The position numbers and the translations under genes were made by a program. DNA of 64,000 nt from Mycolicibacterium crocinum. GTDB taxonomy: Bacteria > Actinomycetota > Actinomycetes > Mycobacteriales > Mycobacteriaceae. Numbering within the stretch: the first letter of the stretch is position 1; each line of letters opens with the position of its first letter. Where the stretch lies: assembly GCF_022370635.2 (NCBI RefSeq), contig NZ_CP092362.2, forward strand, positions 3,348,001-3,412,000, given 5' to 3'. Positions 23,573 through 31,961 of the stretch are shown one piece after another. The notes beneath the pieces are model-generated. The model did not search any database. It had not been told where the DNA came from and worked only from the letters and a program-made list of their open reading frames with translations.

Positions 23573-26329
23573 GTGGCGAAGACCTTCGGGACGCTGACCG
23601 TCGTGCTGCTCCTCCTGCTGTGTGCCGGCGATCTGCGGGTGTTCGGCGGTCCTCAACCGCATCCCGCCCAGGACATCGAACTGTCCGACGGCTGGCGCCT
23701 CACCTCCGCCCAGGGCCTGCCCGCCAATGGCGCGGCGATCTCGACGAACGGCTACGACGCCGCGGCGTGGCACCCGGTGCGCCGGATGCCTGCCACCGTC
23801 CTGGAGACCCTGCAGGACGACGGTGTCTACCCGAACCTCTACTACGGCAAGAACCTTCTGCAGAACGTCCCGCAGGACCTCTATGAGCAGGACTGGTGGT
23901 ATCGCACGACGTTCACGGCGCCTGCCGATTACCCGACCTACGTGCTGGACTTCCCCGGCATCAACTACCGCGCCGAGGTGTGGCTCAACGGCCGTCGCGT
24001 CGCCGACAACAGGCAGATCGTCGGCATGTACAACAGTCACGAACTCGACGTCACCCGCTGGATACAGCCGGGCAAGGCCAACACCCTCGCCGTCAAGGTG
24101 ACCCCCGAACGCGCCATCCAGGACGTCAATGGCGTCGAACTCGCCGACAGCTGGTACGACTGGATCAACTGGCGCTACCTGGGCTATCAGGGCCCGGACA
24201 AGAACCCCGCCAACGGCAACTCCTTCGTGCCCGACCGCAACGCCGGCATCTGGAAGCCGGTGTACCTCAAGACATCCGGACGCGTCTCGATCGGCGACGC
24301 CACAGTCAACACCGAGCTGCCACTGCCCGACACCGACAGCGCCCGCCTCACGGTCTACGCACCGCTGCACAACTATTCGACCGAGAAGGTGCGCGGGGTG
24401 TTGCGCGCCACGATCACGCGCGACGGCAAACCGCCCATCTACGTCGACGATGCGGTCACGCTGATGCCCGGCGAGAAGCGCGAGGTGACGCTGAGTCCCG
24501 ACCGCTTCCCGGCACTGGTCGTCGACCATCCGGACCTGTGGTGGCCCTACACGATGGGCCGGCCCGACCTCTACGACCTCAAGCTGGAGTTCGTCCAGAA
24601 CGGCCAGGCCACCGAGGTGGCGACGCAGAAGTTCGGTATCCGCACCATCACCCAGGGCCGCGACTCCGATGACTCGTTCGCCGAACTCGGGACCGGTGGC
24701 AACTTCTACCTCCAGGTCAACGGCAAGAACTTCCTGGTCCGCGGCGCCACGTATACGCCGGACCTGCTCTACAAGTACGACCCCGAGCGCGACGCCGCGA
24801 TCCTGAGCTACGTCAAGGACCTCGGGCTGAACATGCTGAGGCTGGAGTCGAAGATTTCCTCGCAGCGCTTCGTCGAGCAGGCCGACGAACTCGGCATCCC
24901 GCTGATGTACGGCTGGATGTGCTGCAACCAGTGGGAGAAATGGCAGCAGTGGGACGACGAGGATCGCCGCGTCTCGCAGGACAGCATGCGCTCGCAGATC
25001 GAGATGCTGCGCTCGCATCCGTCGGTGTTCGTCTGGGCCAACGGCAGTGACGGCCGTCCGCCGGAGGAAGTGCTGACCGAGTACCACCAGATCTTGTCCG
25101 ACCTTCACTGGCAGAACGCCACCGTCGACACGGTGTCGTCGATCAACCGGGACGCCGACGGCCAGCAAGTATGGGACGGCATCCAGATGGCCGGCCCCTA
25201 CACCTGGCGTCCGCCGTCGTACTGGTTCGCCGGGCAGTACGGCGCCGCCCGCGGGTCCTCGGCCGAACAGGGCGACAACGAACACATCCCGCCGTTTGCG
25301 AGCCTGCAGAAGTTCATCCCGCCCGACAAGCTGTGGCCGATCAACGACACCTGGTTCTTCCACGCCGGTTCGGATCCGCAGAACTCGCGGCTGGCCAATG
25401 TCCAGCGGGTGATCGACCGGCGCTACGGCCCGTCCACCAATGCGCGGATGTTCGCCGACAAGGCGCAGCTGGCGCACTACGAGGCCACTCGCGCGCAGTT
25501 CGAGTCGTTCGCGGCCAACGGCTGGGACAAGAACAAGATGACGATCTACTGGATGCTCAACAGCCACTGGCCGTCGTTCTTCGGCAACATCTTCGACTAC
25601 TACCTGCGCCCCGGCGGCGCGTATTACGGCGCCAAGAAGGGCCTGCAGCCGCTGTCGGTGGTGTTCGACTCCTACGCGACCGGCAACCACCGCCAGGCCA
25701 GGGTGTTCGTCGTCAACCAGTCCCCGGACACCCGGGAGAACCTGCGCGTGCGGGTCCGCGTCTACGGCCTCAACGGCGCGCTGCGCGACGACCGGGCTGC
25801 CGACGACATCACCGTCGACCCGGGCGGCTCGGTGCAGGCGATGACGCTGCCGCCGGGCCCGCCCGACTCTCCGGTGTTCTTCGTCCGCTGCGAACTGCTC
25901 GACTCGACCGGCGCGGTCGTGGCCGACAACGTGTACTGGCAGTCCCGGCAGGCCGACGACGTCGGCCCACCGGCCAACGACGCGGCGTTCAACTCCAATC
26001 AGGTCAGCTGGGCGGACATGACCGCGCTGAACACCATGCCGAAGGTGCCGCTGGACGTCACCGCCACCGGCGGTGACCACGCCGGCCGCGACGTCACCAT
26101 CAGCCTGCACAACCCGACGCCGCAGATCGCCTTCTTCGAGCGGGCCGAACTACTGACCGGCCCGCTCGCCGACGAGATCCTGCCGATCGAATACGACGAC
26201 AACTATGTGACCGTGTTCCCCGGCGAGACGGTCCAGATCACGGGCAGGGTGCCCGACTCCGGACCGGCCCCGGCCTGGGTCAGGGTCACCGGGTACAACA
26301 GCACACCGGTGGTCGTGCAGGTTCGCTGA
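23573..26329 (+). CDS. Secreted glycoside hydrolase family 2 (exo-glucosaminidase/mannosidase-like)
   Basis: 918-aa GH2-type enzyme. An N-terminal hydrophobic segment (LTVVLLLLLCAGDLRVFG) acts as signal or anchor. A sugar-binding jelly-roll follows at about 30-230 (WWYRTTFTAP, AEVWLNGRRVADNRQIVGMYNSHELDVT). Then come an Ig-like domain (WWPYTMGRPDLYDLKL) and a TIM barrel with GLNMLRLESKIS and SVFVWANGSDGRPP. C-terminal Ig-like domains (NQSPDTRENLRVRVRVYG) complete the layout seen in exo-beta-D-glucosaminidases such as CsxA and in beta-mannosidases. The sugar specificity is open. GTG at 23573 has gaggag upstream. Confidence 0.8.
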   Translation: MAKTFGTLTVVLLLLLCAGDLRVFGGPQPHPAQDIELSDGWRLTSAQGLPANGAAISTNGYDAAAWHPVRRMPATVLETLQDDGVYPNLYYGKNLLQNVPQDLYEQDWWYRTTFTAPADYPTYVLDFPGINYRAEVWLNGRRVADNRQIVGMYNSHELDVTRWIQPGKANTLAVKVTPERAIQDVNGVELADSWYDWINWRYLGYQGPDKNPANGNSFVPDRNAGIWKPVYLKTSGRVSIGDATVNTELPLPDTDSARLTVYAPLHNYSTEKVRGVLRATITRDGKPPIYVDDAVTLMPGEKREVTLSPDRFPALVVDHPDLWWPYTMGRPDLYDLKLEFVQNGQATEVATQKFGIRTITQGRDSDDSFAELGTGGNFYLQVNGKNFLVRGATYTPDLLYKYDPERDAAILSYVKDLGLNMLRLESKISSQRFVEQADELGIPLMYGWMCCNQWEKWQQWDDEDRRVSQDSMRSQIEMLRSHPSVFVWANGSDGRPPEEVLTEYHQILSDLHWQNATVDTVSSINRDADGQQVWDGIQMAGPYTWRPPSYWFAGQYGAARGSSAEQGDNEHIPPFASLQKFIPPDKLWPINDTWFFHAGSDPQNSRLANVQRVIDRRYGPSTNARMFADKAQLAHYEATRAQFESFAANGWDKNKMTIYWMLNSHWPSFFGNIFDYYLRPGGAYYGAKKGLQPLSVVFDSYATGNHRQARVFVVNQSPDTRENLRVRVRVYGLNGALRDDRAADDITVDPGGSVQAMTLPPGPPDSPVFFVRCELLDSTGAVVADNVYWQSRQADDVGPPANDAAFNSNQVSWADMTALNTMPKVPLDVTATGGDHAGRDVTISLHNPTPQIAFFERAELLTGPLADEILPIEYDDNYVTVFPGETVQITGRVPDSGPAPAWVRVTGYNSTPVVVQVR

Positions 26330-26424
26330 CGCACGCCGCGCGACGTCGCTGACGTCGCCCGATGCATGCGTGCCCTAGATTCGGTGGGGACGCCACCGCA
26401 GGAACACCTTGGAAGGGACGGAGA

Positions 26425-27318
26425 TTGCTGCAACACGCGCTCGTCGTGGCAGCCGCCCTTGCCGGTGCGGTGTTCGCGGCCATCGGCATCGTGGTCCGTC
26501 AGCGGGCCACCATGGATGTGCCCCGCGATCAGGGTGTCAGCACCACGATGGTGTCGACGCTGCTGCGTCGTCGGCTGTGGTGGGCAGGCACCGCGTCCGC
26601 GGTGACCGGCTATGCGTTCCAGGCGGTCGCGCTGGCGTACGGCTCGCTGCTGCTGGTCGCCCCGCTCATGGTGTCCGCGTTGCTGTTCGCGCTGCCGCTG
26701 AGTGCGCGGCTGGCGCACCGGCGCGTGTCGCGCGTCGAGTGGATGTGGGCCGTGGTGCTCACCCTCGCCCTGGCGGTGTTCGTGTCGCTGGCTCGCACGA
26801 AGCCCGGCGACTACGACGGCGCGACACTGCCGGCCGTGGTGGTGGCCGGGGCCAGCCTGCTGTTCGTGGCCGGTTGTCTGCTGGTGGCGCTGCGGCTGTC
26901 GGACTGGCGGCGGGCGATCCTGCTGGCGGTCGGCGTCGGGGTCCTGTTCGGCGTGGTGGCGGTGCTGACCAAACTCGTCATGCACGTCGTGCGCGAAGGC
27001 AGCATGCTGCGGTTGTTCACCTCACCGGTGCTCTACGTAGTCCTCGCCGTCGGCGTCATCGCAACCCTGCTGCAGCAGTCGGCTTTTCACGCCGGGTCGC
27101 TGCGCGCCTCGGTCCCGGCGATGCTGGTGCTCGAGCCGGTGATCGCGGTGTTGTTCGGTGAAGTGGTGCTCGGTGAACACCTCGCGGTGACCAAGCCGGT
27201 AGCCGTCGTCCTGGCCGTCGCGGTCGGGGCGATGGCCGCGGCCACGATCGCGCTCGGGCGCGACGAGGGCGCCTGGGAAGAGGAGTTGGAAGCCGCCGCG
27301 CAGATCCGCGAAGGCTAG
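26425..27318 (+). CDS. DMT/EamA-like multi-pass membrane transporter
   Basis: 297-aa membrane protein with about nine hydrophobic helices, of the DMT (NIPA/EamA-like) type. It has an N-terminal VAAALAGAVFAAIGIVVRQRAT, an internal AYGSLLLVAPLMVSALLFALPLSARL and a C-terminal PAMLVLEPVIAVLFGEVVLGEHL, the classic EamA second-repeat end. The TTG at 26425 is chosen because gggacggaga stands just before it; an ATG at 26362 would add a soluble leader. Substrate unknown; magnesium or small metabolites are possible. Confidence 0.75.
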   Translation: MLQHALVVAAALAGAVFAAIGIVVRQRATMDVPRDQGVSTTMVSTLLRRRLWWAGTASAVTGYAFQAVALAYGSLLLVAPLMVSALLFALPLSARLAHRRVSRVEWMWAVVLTLALAVFVSLARTKPGDYDGATLPAVVVAGASLLFVAGCLLVALRLSDWRRAILLAVGVGVLFGVVAVLTKLVMHVVREGSMLRLFTSPVLYVVLAVGVIATLLQQSAFHAGSLRASVPAMLVLEPVIAVLFGEVVLGEHLAVTKPVAVVLAVAVGAMAAATIALGRDEGAWEEELEAAAQIREG

Positions 27319-27740
27319 TCCGCCCAGGGTCCGATGCCGCCGACCGCGTCGATCCGGATCCGGGTGAGGTATCCCGGCGGCGCATCCTCGGGCGGGAACA
27401 CCACGGTGTCGTCGGTGACCATCGTCGCGGCGAGCTGCCGCAGCAGTTCGGGTGCGCCGCCCTCGACGACGCGCGCGGTCCCGGTGACCGTCAGGTACGG
27501 GCGTCTCACACTGCCCGGCTCGCTCGACACGATCGTCAGCGCGACGCGGCCGTCACGACGCACGTTGCGGACCTTCTTGCGGTCGGCGAGGCTGGCGACC
27601 ACGAGTTCGTCGCCGTCCTCACCCGATTCCAGCGCCACCCACACCAAAGACACCTGCGGGCTGCCGTCGGGATTGAGGGTGACCAGTGTCGCGTCGGCGG
27701 CGGCGCCGATCAGATCGCGTGCCGCATCGTTGAGCCTCAT
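27315..27740 (-). CDS. PPOX-class (F420/FMN-dependent) split-barrel enzyme
   Basis: 141-aa split beta-barrel protein. NDAARDLIGAAADATLVTLNPDGSPQVSLVWV is the opening of PPOX-class F420-dependent enzymes, followed by DRKKVRNVRRDGRVALTIV and PYLTVTGTARVVEGG. These proteins reduce varied substrates with F420H2. The ATG at 27740 is preferred to the longer frame because homology starts there. Its stop interlocks with the transporter stop (CTAG). Confidence 0.85.
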   Translation of the reverse strand: MRLNDAARDLIGAAADATLVTLNPDGSPQVSLVWVALESGEDGDELVVASLADRKKVRNVRRDGRVALTIVSSEPGSVRRPYLTVTGTARVVEGGAPELLRQLAATMVTDDTVVFPPEDAPPGYLTRIRIDAVGGIGPWAD

Positions 27741-27796
27741 GTGCGTGTGCAACACCACACGAGGCCGGGCATTCCCGACAAGATCGGCATGATGGT

Positions 27797-28621
27797 GTGG
27801 TGACGCTGTCATCGGATCCGCTCACGCAGATCGCCGGGAGCCCGCCGGGTGCGGCGGTCGGCGCGTTCTTCGACCTGGACGGCACCTTGGTGGCCGGGTT
27901 CACCGCCACCGCGCATGCCAGTGATCGGGTGCGACGGGGACAGGCCAGACTCGGCGAGGTGCTCGGCGTGATCGAGGCGTCGCTGCGCTACAAATTGGGC
28001 CGCATGCAGTTCGAGCGGCTGCTGATCCGCGCCGCGGGCTATCTGCGCGGCGAATCACTGGCCGATCTCGACGCGATCGGCGAGCGGCTGTACGCCGAAC
28101 AGATCGCCGAGCGGGTGTATCCGCTGATGCGCGAAATCGTCGGCGCGCATCGGGATCGCGGGCACACGGTGGTGTTGAGCTCGTCGGCGCTGACCATCCA
28201 CGCCGAGCCGGTGGCGCGCGCGCTGGGGATCTCCTACGTCGTCTGCAACACCTTCGAACTCGACGGCAACGGCAGGCTCACCGGAACCATCACCAAGCCG
28301 ATCGTGTGGGGACGCCAGAAAGCTGCTGCGGTGCAACAGTTTTCGGAGGCCAACGGAATCGACTTGGCGCGCAGCTATTTCTACGCCGACGGCGACGAGG
28401 ACGCCGCACTGATGACGCTGGTCGGCCATCCGCGCCCGGTCAATCCGCGGCCGGGCCTGGCGGCGAAGGCCGCGGCGAACGACTGGCCGGTGCTGCGGTT
28501 GTCGATCCCCGGCCGTCGCAGTACCGCGGCCAATGCGATCGGGCACTTCCCCGCGCTGGGGCGCGCGGCTCTGGGCGCGGCGTTCGGTTCGCTGGCGCTG
28601 CGGACCCGCCGCAGAGGTTAA
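27797..28621 (+). CDS. HAD-IB family phosphatase (SerB-like)
   Basis: 274-aa HAD hydrolase of subfamily IB. Motif I is FFDLDGTLVAGFT (nucleophile D26 and D28), motif II is VVLSSSALTIHAEPVA, and motif III/IV is ARSYFYADGDEDAALMTLVGHPRPVNP, typical of SerB-like phosphatases, including those seen fused to acyltransferases in actinobacteria. No second domain here. GTG at 27797, with a second GTG one codon later. Substrate unknown (phosphoserine or a lipid phosphate). Confidence 0.85.
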   Translation: MVTLSSDPLTQIAGSPPGAAVGAFFDLDGTLVAGFTATAHASDRVRRGQARLGEVLGVIEASLRYKLGRMQFERLLIRAAGYLRGESLADLDAIGERLYAEQIAERVYPLMREIVGAHRDRGHTVVLSSSALTIHAEPVARALGISYVVCNTFELDGNGRLTGTITKPIVWGRQKAAAVQQFSEANGIDLARSYFYADGDEDAALMTLVGHPRPVNPRPGLAAKAAANDWPVLRLSIPGRRSTAANAIGHFPALGRAALGAAFGSLALRTRRRG

Positions 28622-29361
28622 GGCATCGCGCGGTGCGGCACGTCGGTGATCAGGCCGCCGTCGACGACGTACTCCGATCCCGTGGAAAATGACGACTCGT
28701 CGCTGGCCAGGAACACGATGAAGGTGGCCACTTCCTCGGGCTGACCGGGACGGCCCAGCGGAGCGCTGACCATGTCCTCGGGCAGGTGCTTGGTCATCGG
28801 CGTGCGGATGAAGCCCGGGTGCACCGAGTTGACCCGGATATTGTCCGACGCCAGTTCCAGCGCAGCTGATTTCGTCAGGCCGCGCAGACCCCACTTGGAG
28901 GCCACATAGCTGTGCACCCACGAGGCGCCGCGCATGCCCTCGATGGACGAGACGTTGATGATCGACCCACCGCCGGCGGCCTTCATCGGCTCCAGCACCG
29001 CCTTGATGCCCAGCAGCGCACCGGTCAGGTTGACGTCGAGGACCTTCTTCCACCGTTCGACGTCGAGCGACTTCAGCGGCGCGACCTGGACGATGCCCGC
29101 GTTGTTCACCAGCACGTTGACCTTGCCGAACTCGGTGACGGCGGTCTCGACGGCCGCGGCCCACTGGTCGGCGTCGCTGACATCGAGATGCACGTAGCGC
29201 GCGGCGTCGCCGAGCTCGTCGGCGAGTTCCTTGCCCTTGTCGTCGAGGATGTCCCCGATCACGACCTTGGCGCCCTCGGCGACCAGCATCCGCGCGTCAG
29301 CGGCGCCCATCCCCTGTGCGCCACCAGTGATGATGGCTACTTTGTCGTCTACGCGTCCCAT
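28618..29361 (-). CDS. SDR oxidoreductase, 3-alpha/20-beta-hydroxysteroid dehydrogenase type
   Basis: 247-aa classical short-chain dehydrogenase. NAD-binding GGAQGMG is at about 14-20, LVNNAG follows, and the catalytic Ser-Tyr-Lys lies in INVSSIEGMRG and SYVASKWG. The sequence is close to mycobacterial FabG3 (3-alpha,20-beta-HSD). A steroid or hydroxyacyl substrate is likely but not shown. The ATG at 29361 begins MGRVDDKVAIITGG. Its stop interlocks with the HAD gene stop (TTAA). Confidence 0.87.
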   Translation of the reverse strand: MGRVDDKVAIITGGAQGMGAADARMLVAEGAKVVIGDILDDKGKELADELGDAARYVHLDVSDADQWAAAVETAVTEFGKVNVLVNNAGIVQVAPLKSLDVERWKKVLDVNLTGALLGIKAVLEPMKAAGGGSIINVSSIEGMRGASWVHSYVASKWGLRGLTKSAALELASDNIRVNSVHPGFIRTPMTKHLPEDMVSAPLGRPGQPEEVATFIVFLASDESSFSTGSEYVVDGGLITDVPHRAMP

Positions 29362-29468
29362 GAGCCGACAGGCTACCGGTAGCTCTCGCCGCGAGGTAGA
29401 ACCTGTTCCAGTTTCGGCGTCGAATGCGCATACTGAACCGACTGCAGACCCCAGCATGAGGAGAACTT

Positions 29469-30542
29469 ATGGCCATCCGCGTTGCCCACATCGGCACCGG
29501 AAACGTCGGACGGATAGCCCTATCCGAGCTGATCGAGAACCCGGGCTTCGAGCTGACCGGGTTGTGCGTGTCGGCCGACGAGAAGGTGGGCAAGGACGCG
29601 GGTGAACTGGCCGGCCTGGACATCAAGACCGGCATCCTGGCCACCAAAGACCTCGACGCGGTGCTGGCGACCGAGCCTGAGTGCGCCGTGTACTGCGCGA
29701 TGGGCGACACCCGCATGCCCGAGGCCATGGAAGACGTCCGCAAGATCCTGGCCGCGGGGATCAACGTCGTCGGATCATCGCCCGGGCTGCTGCAGTACCC
29801 CTGGGGCGTGATGCCAGACAAGTACATCCAGAGAGTGGAAGACGCGGCCCGACAAGGCAATTCGAGCTTGTTCATCAGCGGTGTCGACCCGGGCTTCGTC
29901 AACGATCTGATCCCGCTCGCGCTGGCCAGCACCTGTCAGCGCATCGAGCAGGTGCGATGCATGGAGATCCACGACTACGCGTCCTACGACGGCGCAGAAG
30001 TCATGCACTACATGGGTTTTGCCCGCTCCATGGACGAGATCCCGATGCTGCTGCAGCCCGGAGTACTCAGCATCGCCTGGGGCACGGCGATCCGGCAGCT
30101 GGCCGCCGGCCTGGGCATCGAGGTCGACGAGATCACCGAGTCGTACCAACGCGAACCCGCGCCAGAGGATTTCGACATCGCGGTCGGTCATGTCGCCAAG
30201 GGCACCCTGGCCGTCCTGCAGTTCGAGATCCGCGGAATGGTCAACGGCCACCCCGCGATCGTCATCGAGCACATCACCCGGTTGCGCCCCGATCTGCGTC
30301 CGGATTTGCCACAGCCCGCAGCCGGCGGCGGCTCGTACCGCATTGAAATCACCGGTGAGCCTTCGTACGCGGTGGACATCGTCCCCAGCAGCAGTAGAGG
30401 CGACCACAACCAGGCCGCGATCGCCGGCGCCGCCGGCCGCATCGTCAACGCCATCCCCGCGGTGATCGCAGCCCCGCCGGGCATTCGCACCACGCTGAAC
30501 CTGCCGCTGGTCTCCGAGGTGGAACTGTTCACCAAGCCCTGA
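29469..30542 (+). CDS. DapB-fold NAD(P)H-dependent dehydrogenase
   Basis: 357 aa. The Rossmann N-terminus has VAHIGTGNVGRIALSELIENPGFELTGL, as in the dihydrodipicolinate reductase/2,4-diaminopentanoate dehydrogenase-like family. A C-terminal catalytic domain follows (SSLFISGVDPGFVNDLIPLAL, CMEIHDYASYDGAEVMHYMGF). Such proteins occur widely in mycobacterial lipid and steroid regions; the real substrate is unknown. gaggag precedes the ATG at 29469. Divergent from the SDR gene. Confidence 0.8.
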   Translation: MAIRVAHIGTGNVGRIALSELIENPGFELTGLCVSADEKVGKDAGELAGLDIKTGILATKDLDAVLATEPECAVYCAMGDTRMPEAMEDVRKILAAGINVVGSSPGLLQYPWGVMPDKYIQRVEDAARQGNSSLFISGVDPGFVNDLIPLALASTCQRIEQVRCMEIHDYASYDGAEVMHYMGFARSMDEIPMLLQPGVLSIAWGTAIRQLAAGLGIEVDEITESYQREPAPEDFDIAVGHVAKGTLAVLQFEIRGMVNGHPAIVIEHITRLRPDLRPDLPQPAAGGGSYRIEITGEPSYAVDIVPSSSRGDHNQAAIAGAAGRIVNAIPAVIAAPPGIRTTLNLPLVSEVELFTKP

Positions 30543-30693
30543 CGCCCCGCCCCGAACGTCACACCAGAGTGACGGCGGGCGCCGAACACGGCGCCTGAGT
30601 GACGTTCGGCGGCCGAGCGCCGCATGCGTTTGACCGAATGCCCGCCGGGGTACTTACCGCACCGATTCGACGGATGCGTAAGGAGGCACGGCT

Positions 30694-31035
30694 ATGGCGA
30701 CGCGTCGCTTGATCCTTCTGGTGGGTGCGGTGCTGCTGGTCGCGGGAGTGATCGCGCTACTGGTCCCGGTGTCCACGTCGGACGGCAACGGCGGCAGCAT
30801 TGGCTGCGGCAACGCCGTTTCCGAAGACCTGTCGGCCGCCCGCGCTGCCAACGACAAGAACGTCATCGCCAATGTGCCAATCCTCAATCAGATCGTCCAG
30901 CACCCTGACTTCGTGGCCCAGTGCCAGTCGGCGGTGTCCTCCCGGCGGGCCTGGTCGATTCCGCTGACGGTGATCGGCGTGCTGGTGGCCGGCGGGTCGC
31001 TGGTGGTTGGCGGCCGCAGCGGCGTCAAAACCTAG
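30694..31035 (+). CDS. Small two-helix membrane protein
   Basis: 113 aa with membrane helices at about 6-25 (LILLVGAVLLVAGVIALLVPV) and 88-105 (IPLTVIGVLVAGGSLVVGG). Between them lies a loop of about 60 residues with two cysteines (SIGCGNAV, VAQCQSAV), probably extracytoplasmic and disulfide-linked. aggaggc before the ATG supports the start. Stop interlocks with the convergent gene (CTAG). Unknown role. Confidence 0.75.
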   Translation: MATRRLILLVGAVLLVAGVIALLVPVSTSDGNGGSIGCGNAVSEDLSAARAANDKNVIANVPILNQIVQHPDFVAQCQSAVSSRRAWSIPLTVIGVLVAGGSLVVGGRSGVKT

Positions 31036-31328
31036 GGTCGATAGCCCGGAACTATCAGCGTGCCTGGGTAATTCACGTAGTACGACAGGCAGATCGGGCT
31101 GTGCCGGCACGCGATGATCGCCCCCGCATCCGGCGCGGCGCCGATGACCTGACCGCTGCGGGGTGGCAGGTTGCAGTTCACCACGTACGGGTTGAGCGGG
31201 ACGACGCCCTTGGTGCACTCCGAAGCGGGGGCCGCCGATGCGATGCCGGCGGGCGTGAGCGCCGCAGTCAGTGCGGCAGCAGCGATTCCGGCTGACAGGC
31301 GTCGGGTCCGACGCCCCGAAACGACCAT
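31032..31328 (-). CDS. Small secreted cysteine-containing protein
   Basis: 98 aa: a basic start (RRTRRLSAG), a signal peptide ending near IASAAPASE, and a mature domain of about 60 residues with four cysteines (SECTKG, VVNCNL, IIACRHSPICLSYY). The closing YYVNYPGTLIVPGYRP is a pattern I have no name for. The ATG at 31328 has a gggg-rich ribosome site. Likely exported and disulfide-bonded. Confidence 0.7.
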   Translation of the reverse strand: MVVSGRRTRRLSAGIAAAALTAALTPAGIASAAPASECTKGVVPLNPYVVNCNLPPRSGQVIGAAPDAGAIIACRHSPICLSYYVNYPGTLIVPGYRP

Positions 31329-31403
31329 GGCGGACCCCCGTCGTTGATCCGTGCCCGGCGATGAGCAGACAATCAAACGGTACTCCTGACGGGCGGAGGT
31401 GCG

Positions 31404-31853
31404 ATGGGTTTGCTCACCGGCCTGTTGACCGCATGCAGCGGCTTCCTGCTCGCGGTGTTGTGGATGGATCTGATCTTCGACACCCAGATCCGGGGCGACC
31501 AGCAGTCGGCCTTGCCCTCGATCGCCGGTTACTACCGCCGGGCGACGACCACGTCGCAGCCGATGGGCCGTCTGATCGCGGCGGTGATGGTCGTGTTGCT
31601 GGGCGTGCTGGCCGTCGAAGCGTTCGTCGGAGACAGTCCGGGGTGGCTGATCGCCGTGTCGGCGCTGCTGGCGAGTGGGCCGGTGACGCTGGCGCTCACG
31701 CGCACCGTGCCCAATGCGGTGCGGCTGGGCCGGCGCACCGATACGGTCGCCGAACAGGCCCGGCTGGCCCGCGCGATCTACCGCGACCACCTCGTCTGCG
31801 CGGTAAGCATGCTGGCATTTCTGGTGCTCTGGCTGGCTTGGCTGGGCAGATAG
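31404..31853 (+). CDS. Integral membrane protein, four helices
   Basis: 149 aa with hydrophobic helices at about 3-25, 55-75, 80-97 and 128-147. Between the first two it has DLIFDTQIRGDQQSALPSIAGYYRRATTTSQPMGRLIA, a cytosolic loop with conserved-looking polar residues. I do not recognise the family. A strong ggcggagg site precedes the ATG. Divergent from the small secreted-protein gene. Confidence 0.75.
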   Translation: MGLLTGLLTACSGFLLAVLWMDLIFDTQIRGDQQSALPSIAGYYRRATTTSQPMGRLIAAVMVVLLGVLAVEAFVGDSPGWLIAVSALLASGPVTLALTRTVPNAVRLGRRTDTVAEQARLARAIYRDHLVCAVSMLAFLVLWLAWLGR

Positions 31854-31913
31854 GCATTCGTCCGGCGGCTGATGGTGGATACCTGGTACTGCCGCATCGG
31901 CGACGTACTAAAC

Positions 31914-31927
31914 TAGAACACGTTCCA
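31914..31927. promoter_or_regulatory. KstR operator (TNNAACNNGTTNNA)
   Basis: TAGAACACGTTCCA matches the KstR consensus at every fixed position. It lies 35 bp upstream of the nitronate-monooxygenase-like gene. KstR is the TetR-family repressor of cholesterol catabolism in mycobacteria. The same 11-mer TAGAACACGTT recurs upstream of the CYP125 gene at 40511. Confidence 0.8.
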
Positions 31928-31961
31928 ATCTGGTTATGCCCCCGCTTGAAGGAGCCGGTCC

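Noticed and set aside
22610..26110. A 1166-codon open frame on the minus strand opposite the GH2 gene
   Set aside because: It is the antisense of a well-supported glycosidase; high GC leaves long empty frames. Only its 3' part (22610-23275) is a real GNAT gene.
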